Assembly (NCBI GenBank): GCA_020637195.1
Contig: JACJWK010000026.1
Coordinates: forward strand, 1-36,586
From: Microthrixaceae bacterium
GTDB lineage: Bacteria; Actinomycetota; Acidimicrobiia; Acidimicrobiales; DATDAH01
Direction: 5' to 3'
Length of the DNA stretch: 36,586 nt
The notes beneath the pieces were generated by a model. It did not search any database. It was not told where the DNA came from and saw only the letters and a list, made by a program, of their open reading frames with translations. Positions 18,735 to 28,471 of this stretch are shown here, in pieces. Within the stretch, counting starts at the first letter, position 1; each line of letters begins with the position of its first letter. Position numbers and translations under genes: made by a program.

Positions 18735-18744
18735 AGAGTACTTT
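18735..18744. promoter_or_regulatory. Overlapping bidirectional -10 boxes
   Basis: In AGAGTACTTT the plus strand reads TACTTT (18739-18744), six bases before the GTG at 18751, while the minus strand reads TACTCT (18735-18740), six bases before the ATG at 18728. The boxes share two base pairs, so RNA polymerase could bind in either direction but not both at once. Both mRNAs would be leaderless. Confidence 0.6.
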
Positions 18745-18750
18745 CGGCCC

Positions 18751-19683
18751 GTGCCCAACCCGTTCCGCTTCGGGGTCCAGTGCGGTCACGCCGACGACGC
18801 CGCCGCCTGGACCGAGCTCGCCCGCAAGGCCGAGGACCTCGGCTTCTCCACCCTCACCATGGGCGACCACCTCGACGCGCAGTTCGCCCCGACGGTCGGC
18901 CTGACGGCCGCGGCGGCGGCCACCACCTCCCTGCGGGTCGGCGCCCTCACCTACGCCAACGACTACCGCCACCCGGTGGTGCTGGCCAAGGAGGCCGCCA
19001 CCCTCGACGTGCTCTCGGGCGGCCGGCTCGAGCTGGGCGTCGGCGCGGGCTGGATGACCACCGACTACGAGCAGGCCGGCATCGCGCTCGACCGGCCGGG
19101 GGTGCGCATCGCCCGCCTCGCCGAGGCCCTCACCGTGCTGCGCGCGCTGTTCGCCGACGGGCCCGTCGACGTCGACGGCGACCACTACACCGTCCGCGGG
19201 CTCGAGGGGACCCCCAAGCCCGTGCAGCGCCCCCACCCGCCGATCCTCATCGGTGGGGGTGGTCGCCGCATCCTGGAGCTGGCCGCCCGCGAGGCCGACA
19301 TCGTGGGCATCAACTTCAACCTCCACGGCGGCCGCATCGACGCCTCCGTCGGTCCCGACGGCACCGCCGAGCACACCGCCGAGAAGATCGGGTGGGTCCG
19401 GGCCGCCGCCGGCGACCGCTTCGATGCCCTCGAGCTCCAGGTCCGCATCCACCTGGCGGTCGTCACCGACGATCGCCAGGCCCTCGCCGAGCAGCTGGCG
19501 CCGGCCTTCGGGCTCACCCCCGAGGCGGCGCTGGCCAGCCCCCACTCGCTGGCGGGCACCGTCGACCAGATCGTCGACGACCTGGTCGAGCAACGAGACC
19601 GCTTCGGCATCTCCTACATCGGGATCAGCGCCGACTCGATCGACGCCATGGCCCCGGTGGTCGCCCGCCTCGCCGGCACCTGA
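18751..19683 (+). CDS. F420-dependent LLM-class oxidoreductase (TIGR03621-like)
   Basis: A 310-aa luciferase-like TIM-barrel protein. Typical segments are RFGVQCGHADDAAAWTELA at the N-terminus, LSGGRLELGVGAGWMTTDY near residue 90, and PPILIGGGGRRILELAAREAD near residue 165. In actinobacteria this subfamily mostly uses the deazaflavin F420 for hydride transfer; the cofactor is inferred from family, not seen. The substrate is unknown. The start is GTG 18751, six bases after TACTTT; the frame is open further upstream but that stretch is antisense to the hydrolase. It is convergent with zapE across a palindrome. Confidence 0.9.
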   Translation: MPNPFRFGVQCGHADDAAAWTELARKAEDLGFSTLTMGDHLDAQFAPTVGLTAAAAATTSLRVGALTYANDYRHPVVLAKEAATLDVLSGGRLELGVGAGWMTTDYEQAGIALDRPGVRIARLAEALTVLRALFADGPVDVDGDHYTVRGLEGTPKPVQRPHPPILIGGGGRRILELAAREADIVGINFNLHGGRIDASVGPDGTAEHTAEKIGWVRAAAGDRFDALELQVRIHLAVVTDDRQALAEQLAPAFGLTPEAALASPHSLAGTVDQIVDDLVEQRDRFGISYIGISADSIDAMAPVVARLAGT

Positions 19684-19716
19684 GCACCCACCCCCCTCGC
19701 CGGCGCCTGAGCACCC
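19668..19716. repeat. 22-bp direct repeat at the end of the LLM gene
   Basis: Positions 19668-19689, which include the last codons and stop of the LLM oxidoreductase, recur at 19695-19716 with one mismatch. This looks like a local duplication of the gene's 3' end. Confidence 0.7.
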
Positions 19717-19759
19717 CTCCCTGAGCCCCCACCGCCCGACTCCTCGGTCACCCCTTCAC

Positions 19760-19808
19760 TTCTGTGTACAGAAACCGCGCTCCTGACGCGCGGTTTCTGT
19801 ACACAGAA
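19760..19808. repeat. Perfect palindrome with 21-bp arms, seven-base loop
   Basis: Arms at 19760-19780 and 19788-19808 are perfectly complementary around the loop TCCTGAC. Each arm contains a near-palindrome (TCTGTGTACAGA), and outside the arms CACCCCT at about 19749 pairs with AGGGGTG at 19812-19818. It lies between the convergent LLM and zapE genes, so it may end both transcripts. The AT-rich arm ends are unlike the surroundings, so a palindromic mobile or regulatory element is also possible. Confidence 0.9.
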
Positions 19809-19812
19809 CGGA

Positions 19813-19844
19813 GGGGTGGCGGGGTGGCGGGGTGGCGGGGTGGC
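19813..19844 (+). repeat. Four tandem GGGGTGGC units, G-quadruplex potential
   Basis: Four exact 8-bp units give four G4 runs separated by four bases, matching the pattern of an intramolecular G-quadruplex on the plus strand. The array lies right beside the 21-bp-arm palindrome, downstream of both convergent genes. Confidence 0.85.
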
Positions 19845-19881
19845 CGCGGGGCGCCAGGGCACCGGGCGCCGGGCGGGGCGG

Positions 19882-20934
19882 TCAGAGGCGGGCGGTGGCC
19901 TCGGCCAGGAGGGCGCCCAGGCGGGACTCCGCCCGGCCGTACTTCATGCGGTAGCCGCCGTGGCGGTAGGCGTCGGGGAACAGCTCGTGCACGCCGCACC
20001 CCGTGGCCGCCACGGTGACGCCGGCGTCGTACAGCTCGTCGACCAGGTGCACGAAGAGGAGCGCGTCGCCCTGGTTGGCGAGCGGCCGCAGGCCCCGGAG
20101 GACCACCGTGTCGAGCCCGTCGATCAGAGCGGCGAACTGGACGGGATGGACCTGGCGCAGGTGGTCGACCAGCCCCCCGAAGTCGTCGTCGCTCACGGGC
20201 CCGTCGCTGCCGGCCACCACCGCGGCGACCTCGTCCTCGTCGAGCGACTCGACGGGGGTGGCGGCCGACGCCCGGTAGTCGGGCCCGTCGATGCGCAGCA
20301 CGTCGAAGTGGCCGGCGATCGCCGCGATCTCGCGACGGAAGTCGTCGGCGGCGAAGCGCCCCTCGCCCAGCCGGTCGGGAACGGAGTTGGACGTGGTGGC
20401 GACCCGGGTGCCGTCGGGCCGCTCCTCGCTGGGCAGCACGCTGCGCAGGAACGTGACCGCCATCAACGTGTTGGCCACGTCGTCGAGCTCGAACTCGTCG
20501 ATGCAGAGCAGCCGGTAGCGGGCGAAGGCCCGCACGGCCTCCTCCATGCCGACGAAGCCGATCACCGCGGTCAGCTCGGCGAAGGTGAGGTAGGCGGCCG
20601 GCCCGGCGCTCGCGTGGAACAGGGCGGCGATCAGATGGGTCTTGCCGACGCCGTACCCCCCGTCCAGGTACAGGGCGGCCGGGCCCGCGGGCGCCTTGGG
20701 GGTCGCCTTGGCCCGCCGGAAGAACCGCCCGCCGCCGTCGGGAGGGGCGGGAGCGGCCAAGGTGTCCCCGAAGGCCTCGAGGGTGGCCACCGCGGCCGCC
20801 TGGGACGGATGGGCCGGGTTGGGCACGTAGTTGTCGAAGCGCACCGTGGCGAAGCGGGCCGGCGGGACGAACCGGGCGGCGAGCTCGTCGGCGGTCAGTG
20901 CGGGGTGGCGGTCCACCAGTCGGGGCGTGCCCAT
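19882..20934 (-). CDS. zapE: ZapE/AFG1-like ATPase
   Basis: A 350-aa AAA-type P-loop ATPase. Walker A GGYGVGKTHL is near residue 95, Walker B LLCIDEFELDD near residue 145, and sensor-1 region VATTSNSVPDRL near residue 182, all as in ZapE. ZapE is a cell-division-associated ATPase in other bacteria that affects Z-ring stability; the role here is assumed from the family. The start is ATG 20934; a TACGAT box lies eleven bases upstream, so the 5' leader would be only a few bases. It is divergent from the DUF1800 gene. Confidence 0.9.
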   Translation of the reverse strand: MGTPRLVDRHPALTADELAARFVPPARFATVRFDNYVPNPAHPSQAAAVATLEAFGDTLAAPAPPDGGGRFFRRAKATPKAPAGPAALYLDGGYGVGKTHLIAALFHASAGPAAYLTFAELTAVIGFVGMEEAVRAFARYRLLCIDEFELDDVANTLMAVTFLRSVLPSEERPDGTRVATTSNSVPDRLGEGRFAADDFRREIAAIAGHFDVLRIDGPDYRASAATPVESLDEDEVAAVVAGSDGPVSDDDFGGLVDHLRQVHPVQFAALIDGLDTVVLRGLRPLANQGDALLFVHLVDELYDAGVTVAATGCGVHELFPDAYRHGGYRMKYGRAESRLGALLAEATARL

Positions 20935-21015
20935 CGGCGGGCCGCATCGTAACGACCGGCCCGCCCCCGACCCCCCTCGGCCGGGCGGTACGCTGCCGCC
21001 GAGGTCACGCGAGGG

Positions 21016-22310
21016 ATGGCTGAGGACGACGACGAGCGCGAGGCGATCGCGCGGCTGTACCGGCGGGCTGCGTTCGGCCTGGCCCCCGGCGAGCTGGACG
21101 ACCTCGCCGCCCTGGGCGTCGACACCGTGATCGACCGCCTCGTCGACGGCGACGCCCACGGGGTGCCCGCGGCGCCGGACGACCCGTGGGCCGGGCTCGA
21201 GCTCCCCCTCTTCGACAGCGGCGGCGCCGCCGTCGACGCCGTCGACCGCTGGCTCGACCTGCTCCTCGGCGCCGCCCGCCCGTTCGAGGAGTGGATGGCC
21301 TGGTACTGGCACGGCCACCTCGTGTCGAGCGTGGCCGTGGTGGTGCACGTGCCGACGATGGTGGGCCAGATCCGCCTGCTCCGACGGGCGGGGCTCGGCT
21401 CGTTCGCCGACCTGCTGCGGGCGATCACCGTCGACGCGGCGATGCTGCGGTACCTGGACGGGGGCGAGAGCACCGCCGCGGCGCCGAACGAGAACTACTC
21501 GCGCGAGCTCCTCGAGCTGTTCGCCCTGGGCGTGGGCAGCTTCACCGAGGACGACGTGCAGGCCGGCGCCCGCGCCCTGACGGGCTGGCGCATCGTGGCC
21601 GACATCGCCAATCCCGACCCGGTGGCCGCGGCCGGGCGGGGCGAGCTCGTCGCCGCGAACCACGACGACACGCCCCAGCGCTACCTCGGTCGCCGCGGGG
21701 TGCACGACGTCGACACGGTGATCGACGCGGTCGTCTCCCACGAGGCCTGCGCACCGTTCGTAGCGTCGAGGCTCGCCCGCGCGGTGCTCGGGCCCGAGGC
21801 CGACCCCGGGCTGCTACGCGACCTGGGCCGGCGCTTCCGCGACGCCGACCTCGACCTGCGGGTGCTCGCCCGCGGGGTGCTCGAGGCCGTGGCCGAGGGT
21901 CGCACGGCCGGACTGGTGCTCGGGCCGATGCCGTGGCTCCTCGCCGCCCAGCGGGCCACCGGGGCCGTCCTCGACCCCGAGGCGCGCCACTGGGCGCTCT
22001 ACGACGCGGGCCACCTGCCGTTCTGGCCGCCGAACGTCGGCGGCTGGCCCGGCGGCGCCAACTGGCTGACGTCGTCGACGACGGCGCAGCGCTACACGCT
22101 CGCCGGCGCGGTCGCGGCGGCGACGGCCGTGGACCACCCGGCCCGCCGCGCCGCGGCAGCCGGCGACCTCGCCGCCCTCGCCGGCGCGCTCGGTCGCCCG
22201 GCCGGCTTCGGTGACGCCACCGGCAGCGGTGGCCGACGTAGCCGACCCGCGACGACGGCCTCGGCGCGCTGGTCGTGGCCCTCGCCTCACCCGACCTGGT
22301 GCTGGCGTGA
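21016..22310 (+). CDS. DUF1800 family protein, with displaced reading frame at its 3' end
   Basis: The protein matches the DUF1800 pattern from residue 1: AEDDDEREAIARLYRRAAFGLAP, WYWHGHLVSS, NENYSRELLELFALGVGSFTEDDV, and PFWPPNVGGWPGGANWL. After about 22210 the original frame turns into Arg-rich nonsense and would run to 22533 inside the next gene. The expected C-terminus (GLGALVVALASPDLVLA) is instead encoded in another frame, ending at TGA 22308-22310, with AAVADVADPR between in the third frame. So one or two indels separate the parts. The true end at 22310 overlaps the DUF1501 start by four bases, a normal pairing. Function of the family is unknown; it may be an exported or surface-associated protein. 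Confidence 0.75.
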
Positions 22311-23563
22311 CCAGCGATCTGAGCCGCCGGCGGTTCCTGGCCCTCGCAGGCGGCGCCGCCGGTGCCGCGGCGGCAGGCGCGTTGGCGTGGCACGAGCTGC
22401 TCGGCGACCAGGTGCGTGGTCGCGCCGCCGACCGGGCCGCGGGCCCCGCTGCCGCCGGCCGGCCCGACCGGGTCCTGGTGGTGGTGGAGTTGGCCGGCGG
22501 CAACGACGGGCTGAACACCCTGGTGCCCGGTGACGGCCGCTATCGGGACGCCCGCCCGACGGTGGCCGTTCCCGAAGCCGACCTGGTGGCGCTCGAGGGC
22601 GAGGATCGGTACGGCCTGCACCCGGCGCTGGCCGGGCTCGCACCGCGGTGGGAGACGGGGCAGCTGGCCGCGCTCCAGGGGGTGGGCTTCGCCGACCAGA
22701 GCCGGTCGCACTTCGTGGCCACCGACGTCTGGCGGGCGGGCGGGGCGCTGCCGTTCACCCGCTCGTGGCTGGGTCGCTGGCTCGACGCCACCGCCGGCGA
22801 GGTCCCCGAGCCCCTCCGGGCGGTGGCGCTGGGCACGGACAGCCGGGTGCTGGCGGCCGACAGCCTGTCCACCGTCGTGACCTCGCCGGCCGCCTTCCGC
22901 CTCTCGGCACCCGCGGGGCCGGTGACGGACCCCGACGCGTTGATCGCCGCGTTCGCGGCCACGTCGGCCCCGGTCAGCCGCGATCCCCTCCTCGCCGCCG
23001 CCCAGGCGGTGATCCCGGCCACCCTCGAGGGGGTCGACGTGCTGGCCCGGGCCACCGGCGGCGTCGACCCCACCCAGGCGGTCGATCCCACGCCCGCCAC
23101 CACCCTGCTCGAGACCGCCGCCCGGCTCATCGCCCTCGACGTGGGCACCCAGGTGGTGGTGGTCGGCCTCGAGGGCTACGACACCCACGCGAACCAGCCC
23201 GAGCGCCACCGGACCCTCCTCGCCGACCTCGCCGGGGGCTTGACCGCCTTCCTCGCCGCGATGGCCGACCAGGGCCGCGCCGACGACGTCCTCGTCGTCA
23301 CCACCACCGAGTTCGGGCGCCGGGTCGCCGAGAACGCCAGCACGGGCACGGACCACGGCAACGGCAACACCGCGTTCGCGATCGGCCCGATGGTGCGGGG
23401 CGGCATCCGGGGCGACCTCGACCTGGCGGACCTGGTCGACGGCGACACGAGGAGCGAGATCGACCCGAGGTCGCTCTACGCCAACGCCCTCGACTGGCTG
23501 GGCGCCCCCACCGAGGAGATCCTCGGCGGGAACCCCGACCGCTACGACCTCCTGAGAACCTGA
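22307..23563 (+). CDS. DUF1501 family exported protein with Tat signal
   Basis: A 418-aa protein. The N-terminus LSRRRFLALAGGAAGAAAAG is a twin-arginine signal peptide. Family segments follow: VVVELAGGNDGLNTLVP, QSRSHFVATDVW, GYDTHANQPERH, VVTTTEFGRRVAENASTGTDHGNGN near residue 340. DUF1501 is related to sulfatase/alkaline-phosphatase-like folds; the His and Asp residues in these motifs may bind metal, but no activity is established. The GTG start at 22307 overlaps the stop of the displaced DUF1800 frame by four bases (GTGA). The pair is normally found together, so the two products probably work as one unit outside the membrane. Confidence 0.9.
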   Translation: MTSDLSRRRFLALAGGAAGAAAAGALAWHELLGDQVRGRAADRAAGPAAAGRPDRVLVVVELAGGNDGLNTLVPGDGRYRDARPTVAVPEADLVALEGEDRYGLHPALAGLAPRWETGQLAALQGVGFADQSRSHFVATDVWRAGGALPFTRSWLGRWLDATAGEVPEPLRAVALGTDSRVLAADSLSTVVTSPAAFRLSAPAGPVTDPDALIAAFAATSAPVSRDPLLAAAQAVIPATLEGVDVLARATGGVDPTQAVDPTPATTLLETAARLIALDVGTQVVVVGLEGYDTHANQPERHRTLLADLAGGLTAFLAAMADQGRADDVLVVTTTEFGRRVAENASTGTDHGNGNTAFAIGPMVRGGIRGDLDLADLVDGDTRSEIDPRSLYANALDWLGAPTEEILGGNPDRYDLLRT

Positions 23564-23868
23564 AGCCGGGGCCGAACCCGCAGCGACCGAAGCCGCCACG
23601 AGCCGCCACGACGCCGGCACCGCGACCAGGGAGGCCCGCCCCCGAGCAAGGAAGGGCGGAGCGGACGCCCGGTACGCCGGAGCCGCACAGAGCGATCGAG
23701 CGGACCGTGCGCTCGTCACACGGTCGGGGCGCGCAAGAGGAGCTCGGGGGGTGGCGGCGGAACGGCTTCCGGCGCAGCGAGGGACGAGCGAAGCCGGAAA
23801 CGGACTCCGCCGACAGGACCCGCCGAGCGGTCAGTCGCCGAGCGCCCCGCGCGTGCGAAGCGGAAGCG
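23564..23868. other. 305-bp intergenic region between DUF1501 and guaA
   Basis: No gene is supported here. It holds a small hairpin (arms 23703-23709 and 23719-23725), which may end the plus-strand DUF1501 transcript, and one copy of a two-member dispersed repeat at 23746-23834, close downstream of guaA. The rest is GC-rich sequence without a recognisable signal. Confidence 0.6.
23746..23834 (-). repeat. Dispersed hairpin repeat, copy A (downstream of guaA)
   Basis: This 89-bp element matches 34164-34254 along its whole length. It begins with GGGGGGTGGCG, CGGAACGGCTTC and ends GCGGTCAG on the plus strand. The hairpin arms here are TTCCGGC (23767-23773) and GCCGGAA (23793-23799). It lies 34 bp after the guaA stop in the direction of transcription. 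Confidence 0.8.
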
Positions 23869-25413
<1,545 letters not shown>

Positions 25414-25426
25414 GGGGCCGTCCCGG

Positions 25427-26590
25427 TCAGTGGCCCATCCCCACGCCCTGGGCCTTCTGGAGCACCTTGCCCTCGGTCTGGAGCGCAGGCGCCACCATGA
25501 CCTCGGCCTTCTGGAACTCCTTGACCGACTCGTAGCCGCAGGTGGCCATCGAGGTGCGCAGGGCGCCGAAGAGGTTCATGCGGCCGTCGTTCTCGTGGGC
25601 GGGCCCGACGAGGATCTCCTCGAGGGTGCCGCGGATGGTGGTCTTGACCCGGGCGCCGCGGGGCAGCGTGGGGTGGAAGGTGGCCATGCCCCAGTGGTAG
25701 CCCCGGCCGGGGGCCTCGCTGGCGGCGGCGAGGGGCGAACCGATCATGACGGCGTCGGCGCCGCAGACGATGGCCTTGGCGATGTCGCCGCCGGTGCCCA
25801 TGCCCCCGTCGGCGATGACGTGGACGTACACGCCGGTCTCGTCGAGGTGGCGCATGCGGGCGGCGCGGGCGTCGGCGATGGCCGTGGCCTGGGGGACGCC
25901 CAGGCCGAGGACGCCGCGGGTGGTGCAGGCGTGGCCGGGGCCGACGCCGACGAGCACGCCGGCGGCCCCGGTGCGCATGAGGTGCAGCGCCGCCTGGTAG
26001 CTGGCGCAGCCGCCGACGATGACGGGGATCTCGAGCTCGCGGACGAAGCGCTTGAGGTTGAGGGGCTCGGCGGTCTTGGAGACGTGCTCGGCCGACACGA
26101 CGGTGCCCTGGATGACGAGCAGGTCGAGCTCGGCGGCGAGGATCTGCTCGGCGAAGGCCTCGGTGCGCTGCGGGGTGACCGAGGCGCACGAGACGACGCC
26201 GGCCTCTTTGATCTGGCGGATGCGCTCGCCGATGAGCTCGGGGATGATCGGCGCGGAGTAGATGTCCTGCATGCGCAGGGTGGCCTTCTCGGGCGGGAGC
26301 TCGGAGATCTCCTCGAAGAGGGCCTCGGGGTCCTCGTAGCGGGTCCAGAGGCCCTCGAGGTTGAGCACGCCGAGGCCGCCGAGGCGGCCGAGCTCGATGG
26401 CGGTGGCGGGGCTGACCACGCCGTCCATGGCCGACGCCATGAGGGGCAGCTCGAAGGTGAAGGCGTCGATCTCCCACGAGATGTCGACGTCCTCGGGATC
26501 GCGGGTGCGCCGGCTGGGGACGATCGCGATGTCGTCGAACCCGTAGGCCCGCCGCCCCGACTTGCCGATCCCGATCTCGATCTCAGCCAC
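25427..26590 (-). CDS. guaB3: GuaB3 family IMP dehydrogenase/GMP reductase-like protein
   Basis: A 387-aa TIM-barrel protein of the IMPDH/GMPR superfamily. The catalytic Cys loop reads GVGPGHACTTRG, in place of the IMPDH form GxGSxCxTR; VIADGGMGTGGDIAKAI and GADAVMIGSPLA are the phosphate-binding segments. There is no CBS pair, which full-length IMPDH of about 490 residues carries. Length and the N-terminal IEIGIGKSGRRAYGFDDI match the GuaB3 group of actinobacteria, for which GMP reductase activity has been reported in cyanobacterial members. The start is GTG 26590 with AGGGGTG upstream; TAGACT at 26651-26656 may be the -10 box, giving a leader of about 54 nt. IMPDH function cannot be excluded. 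Confidence 0.85.
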   Translation of the reverse strand: MAEIEIGIGKSGRRAYGFDDIAIVPSRRTRDPEDVDISWEIDAFTFELPLMASAMDGVVSPATAIELGRLGGLGVLNLEGLWTRYEDPEALFEEISELPPEKATLRMQDIYSAPIIPELIGERIRQIKEAGVVSCASVTPQRTEAFAEQILAAELDLLVIQGTVVSAEHVSKTAEPLNLKRFVRELEIPVIVGGCASYQAALHLMRTGAAGVLVGVGPGHACTTRGVLGLGVPQATAIADARAARMRHLDETGVYVHVIADGGMGTGGDIAKAIVCGADAVMIGSPLAAASEAPGRGYHWGMATFHPTLPRGARVKTTIRGTLEEILVGPAHENDGRMNLFGALRTSMATCGYESVKEFQKAEVMVAPALQTEGKVLQKAQGVGMGH

Positions 26591-26650
26591 GCCGGCTCAC
26601 CCCTGTCTCTCGCTTGTCGCTCGCTCTGCCCGTGCTCGGTGGAAGTGGTC

Positions 26651-26656
26651 AGTCTA
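26651..26656 (-). promoter_or_regulatory. Candidate -10 box TAGACT of guaB3-guaA
   Basis: On the minus strand TAGACT lies 60 bases before the guaB3 GTG. No matching -35 box was found. Unlike most promoters in this window, it would give a transcript with a real 5' leader. Confidence 0.35.
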
Positions 26657-26749
26657 GTCGGCGGCCCGACCCGGCGAGGCCGGTCGCGGGCGGGTTTCCG
26701 GCGCTGCGGACGACCCCGGGGCGCCCTCGGGGCACGGGTGGCGGCGCGG

Positions 26750-26755
26750 TAACGT
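26750..26755 (+). promoter_or_regulatory. -10 box TAACGT, leaderless ArnT-like gene
   Basis: TAACGT, six bases, then the ATG at 26762, the leaderless spacing seen elsewhere in the window. Confidence 0.45.
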
Positions 26756-26761
26756 CGCGCC

Positions 26762-28471
26762 ATGTCCGCGGCCCTCGGCGAGCGGCTCGCGGTGGCGCTG
26801 GCCGTGGCGCTCGGGCTCCTGTTCCTGGTCGAGGGCGTGGCCCTGCGCCGGCGGGGTCGGGCCGCGAGCACGCCCCGGACCGGTGGCGCGGCGGGCGCCT
26901 CACGCCCGAAGGCGACCAGGGCGGAGACGGCGGCGGCCACGACGGCGGCGGCCACGACGGCGGCACCGGAGACAGAGCCCGAGCCGGAGACGCCGACCCG
27001 GCGGCGCGTCGACGGGCCGGAGGGGGATCGGCAGGCGCCCGTGGCCCGGCTCGCGGCGTCGCTCGCGCCGCGCCTGGCCCGCCGGGAGGTCGTCGTCGCC
27101 GCGGTGGTGGTCGGCGCCGCGCTGCGCCTGGCCTGGGTGGTGTGGGCCACCCGCACCCCCACCGGGCTCCGCGACCCCGCCGAGTACCTGCGCATCGCCG
27201 TCGGCCTGACCGAGGGCGACCTCCCCCGGTTCGGCGGCGGGGGCGGCCCCAGCGCCTTCTGGCCGCCGGGGTACCCGGCCCTGCTCGCCCCGTTCGTCTG
27301 GGTGGCGCGCGAGACGGGGTGGGCCTCCACGGCCTTCGTCGCGTCCCTGGTCAACGTCGTCGCCGGCACGGCGTCGGTGGCGCTCGCCGGGGTGCTCGCC
27401 GGCCAGTGGCTCGGGCGGTCGGCCCGCGCCGTCGCCGCCTGGCTGGTGGCGCTGGCCCCGGGGCTCGTGTTCTGGACGTCCACCCCCCACACCGAGACCG
27501 CGTTCACCCCGTTCCTGCTCGGCGCCCTGGTGCTGGCGTCGGCCGCCGCCGACCGCCCGTCCACCCGCCGGTGGGCGCTGGTCGGGGTGCTGGCCGCCGC
27601 CGCCTTCCTGGTGCGCAGCCCCGGGGTGATCGTCCTCGCCGCCCCCGCGCTGGCCCTGCGGGGACGGACCGGCACGTGGCGGGGGGCGCTGCGCCCCACC
27701 CTCGTCACCGTCGCCGTGGCGGCCGCGCTGCTCGTGCCCTGGACCGTCCGCAACGGGGTCCAGGTGGGCTTCTGGTCACCGGCGTCCACGAACAACGCCG
27801 GGGCGGTCTGCTTCGGGCACCACGACGACGCCCTCCCCCTGTGGGAGCCGGAGAAGCTGAGCCAGCGGATCCAGGACGACTGCTACGGGACCTCGCCCTA
27901 CGCCGAGCGACGCTTCGCCGAGCTGTACCGGCTCTCCGGTGCGGCGGCCGAGGCCATGCCCGTCGAGGTGGACGAGGCGGCGTGGTACCGCGAGGCCACC
28001 GGCAAGGGCGTGCGCTGGGCGCTCACCCACCCGCTCGACGAGCTGCGCCTCGACGTGCACAAGGTGTGGGAGACGTGGAGCAGCGAGGGCCGGGTGGTCG
28101 ACGGCGCCCGCAACTTCGAGGACCCGGGGTGGGCCGGGCGATGGCACGGCCCCCTCGAGGCGCTCGCCGACTGGTGGGGCTGGCTGGTCGGCGCGCTGGC
28201 GCTGGCCGGCCTCGCCACGTCGGCCGCGTGCCGCCGGGCGCTCGTCCTGTGGGTCCCGATCGTCCTCTACACCCTGGCCATCGCCGGCGGGGTCGTCGAC
28301 CCGCACTACCGCTACCCCGTCGTGCCCCTCGTGGCGGCGCTAGCGGCCGGCGCGCTGGTGCACGTCGGCCGGCGCGCCGTCGGGGCGGCACCGGCCGACC
28401 CCCCGGCCCCGTCGCCGGCGGGCGAACATGGGGGCACCATGTCGAGCCTCCTGGAGAGGGCGGCGCCCTGA
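26762..28471 (+). CDS. ArnT/PMT-like GT-C glycosyltransferase
   Basis: A 569-aa membrane protein. One N-terminal helix is followed by a low-complexity Ala/Thr/Glu linker (residues 35-85, encoded partly by two 15-bp tandem repeats at 26926-26955) and then about ten helices. The first external loop has GLRDPAEYLRIA, the acidic pair position of ArnT/dolichyl-phosphate-mannose transferases, and WPPGYPALLAPF follows, typical of this group. It should move a sugar from a polyprenyl carrier to a surface acceptor. Its TGA overlaps the next gene's start by three bases. The product and acceptor are not known. Confidence 0.85.
   Translation: MSAALGERLAVALAVALGLLFLVEGVALRRRGRAASTPRTGGAAGASRPKATRAETAAATTAAATTAAPETEPEPETPTRRRVDGPEGDRQAPVARLAASLAPRLARREVVVAAVVVGAALRLAWVVWATRTPTGLRDPAEYLRIAVGLTEGDLPRFGGGGGPSAFWPPGYPALLAPFVWVARETGWASTAFVASLVNVVAGTASVALAGVLAGQWLGRSARAVAAWLVALAPGLVFWTSTPHTETAFTPFLLGALVLASAAADRPSTRRWALVGVLAAAAFLVRSPGVIVLAAPALALRGRTGTWRGALRPTLVTVAVAAALLVPWTVRNGVQVGFWSPASTNNAGAVCFGHHDDALPLWEPEKLSQRIQDDCYGTSPYAERRFAELYRLSGAAAEAMPVEVDEAAWYREATGKGVRWALTHPLDELRLDVHKVWETWSSEGRVVDGARNFEDPGWAGRWHGPLEALADWWGWLVGALALAGLATSAACRRALVLWVPIVLYTLAIAGGVVDPHYRYPVVPLVAALAAGALVHVGRRAVGAAPADPPAPSPAGEHGGTMSSLLERAAP

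Noticed and set aside
26614..28467. Long upstream extension of the SGNH hydrolase frame
   Set aside because: It runs through the whole ArnT-like gene in another frame and is Arg/Gly-rich without motifs.
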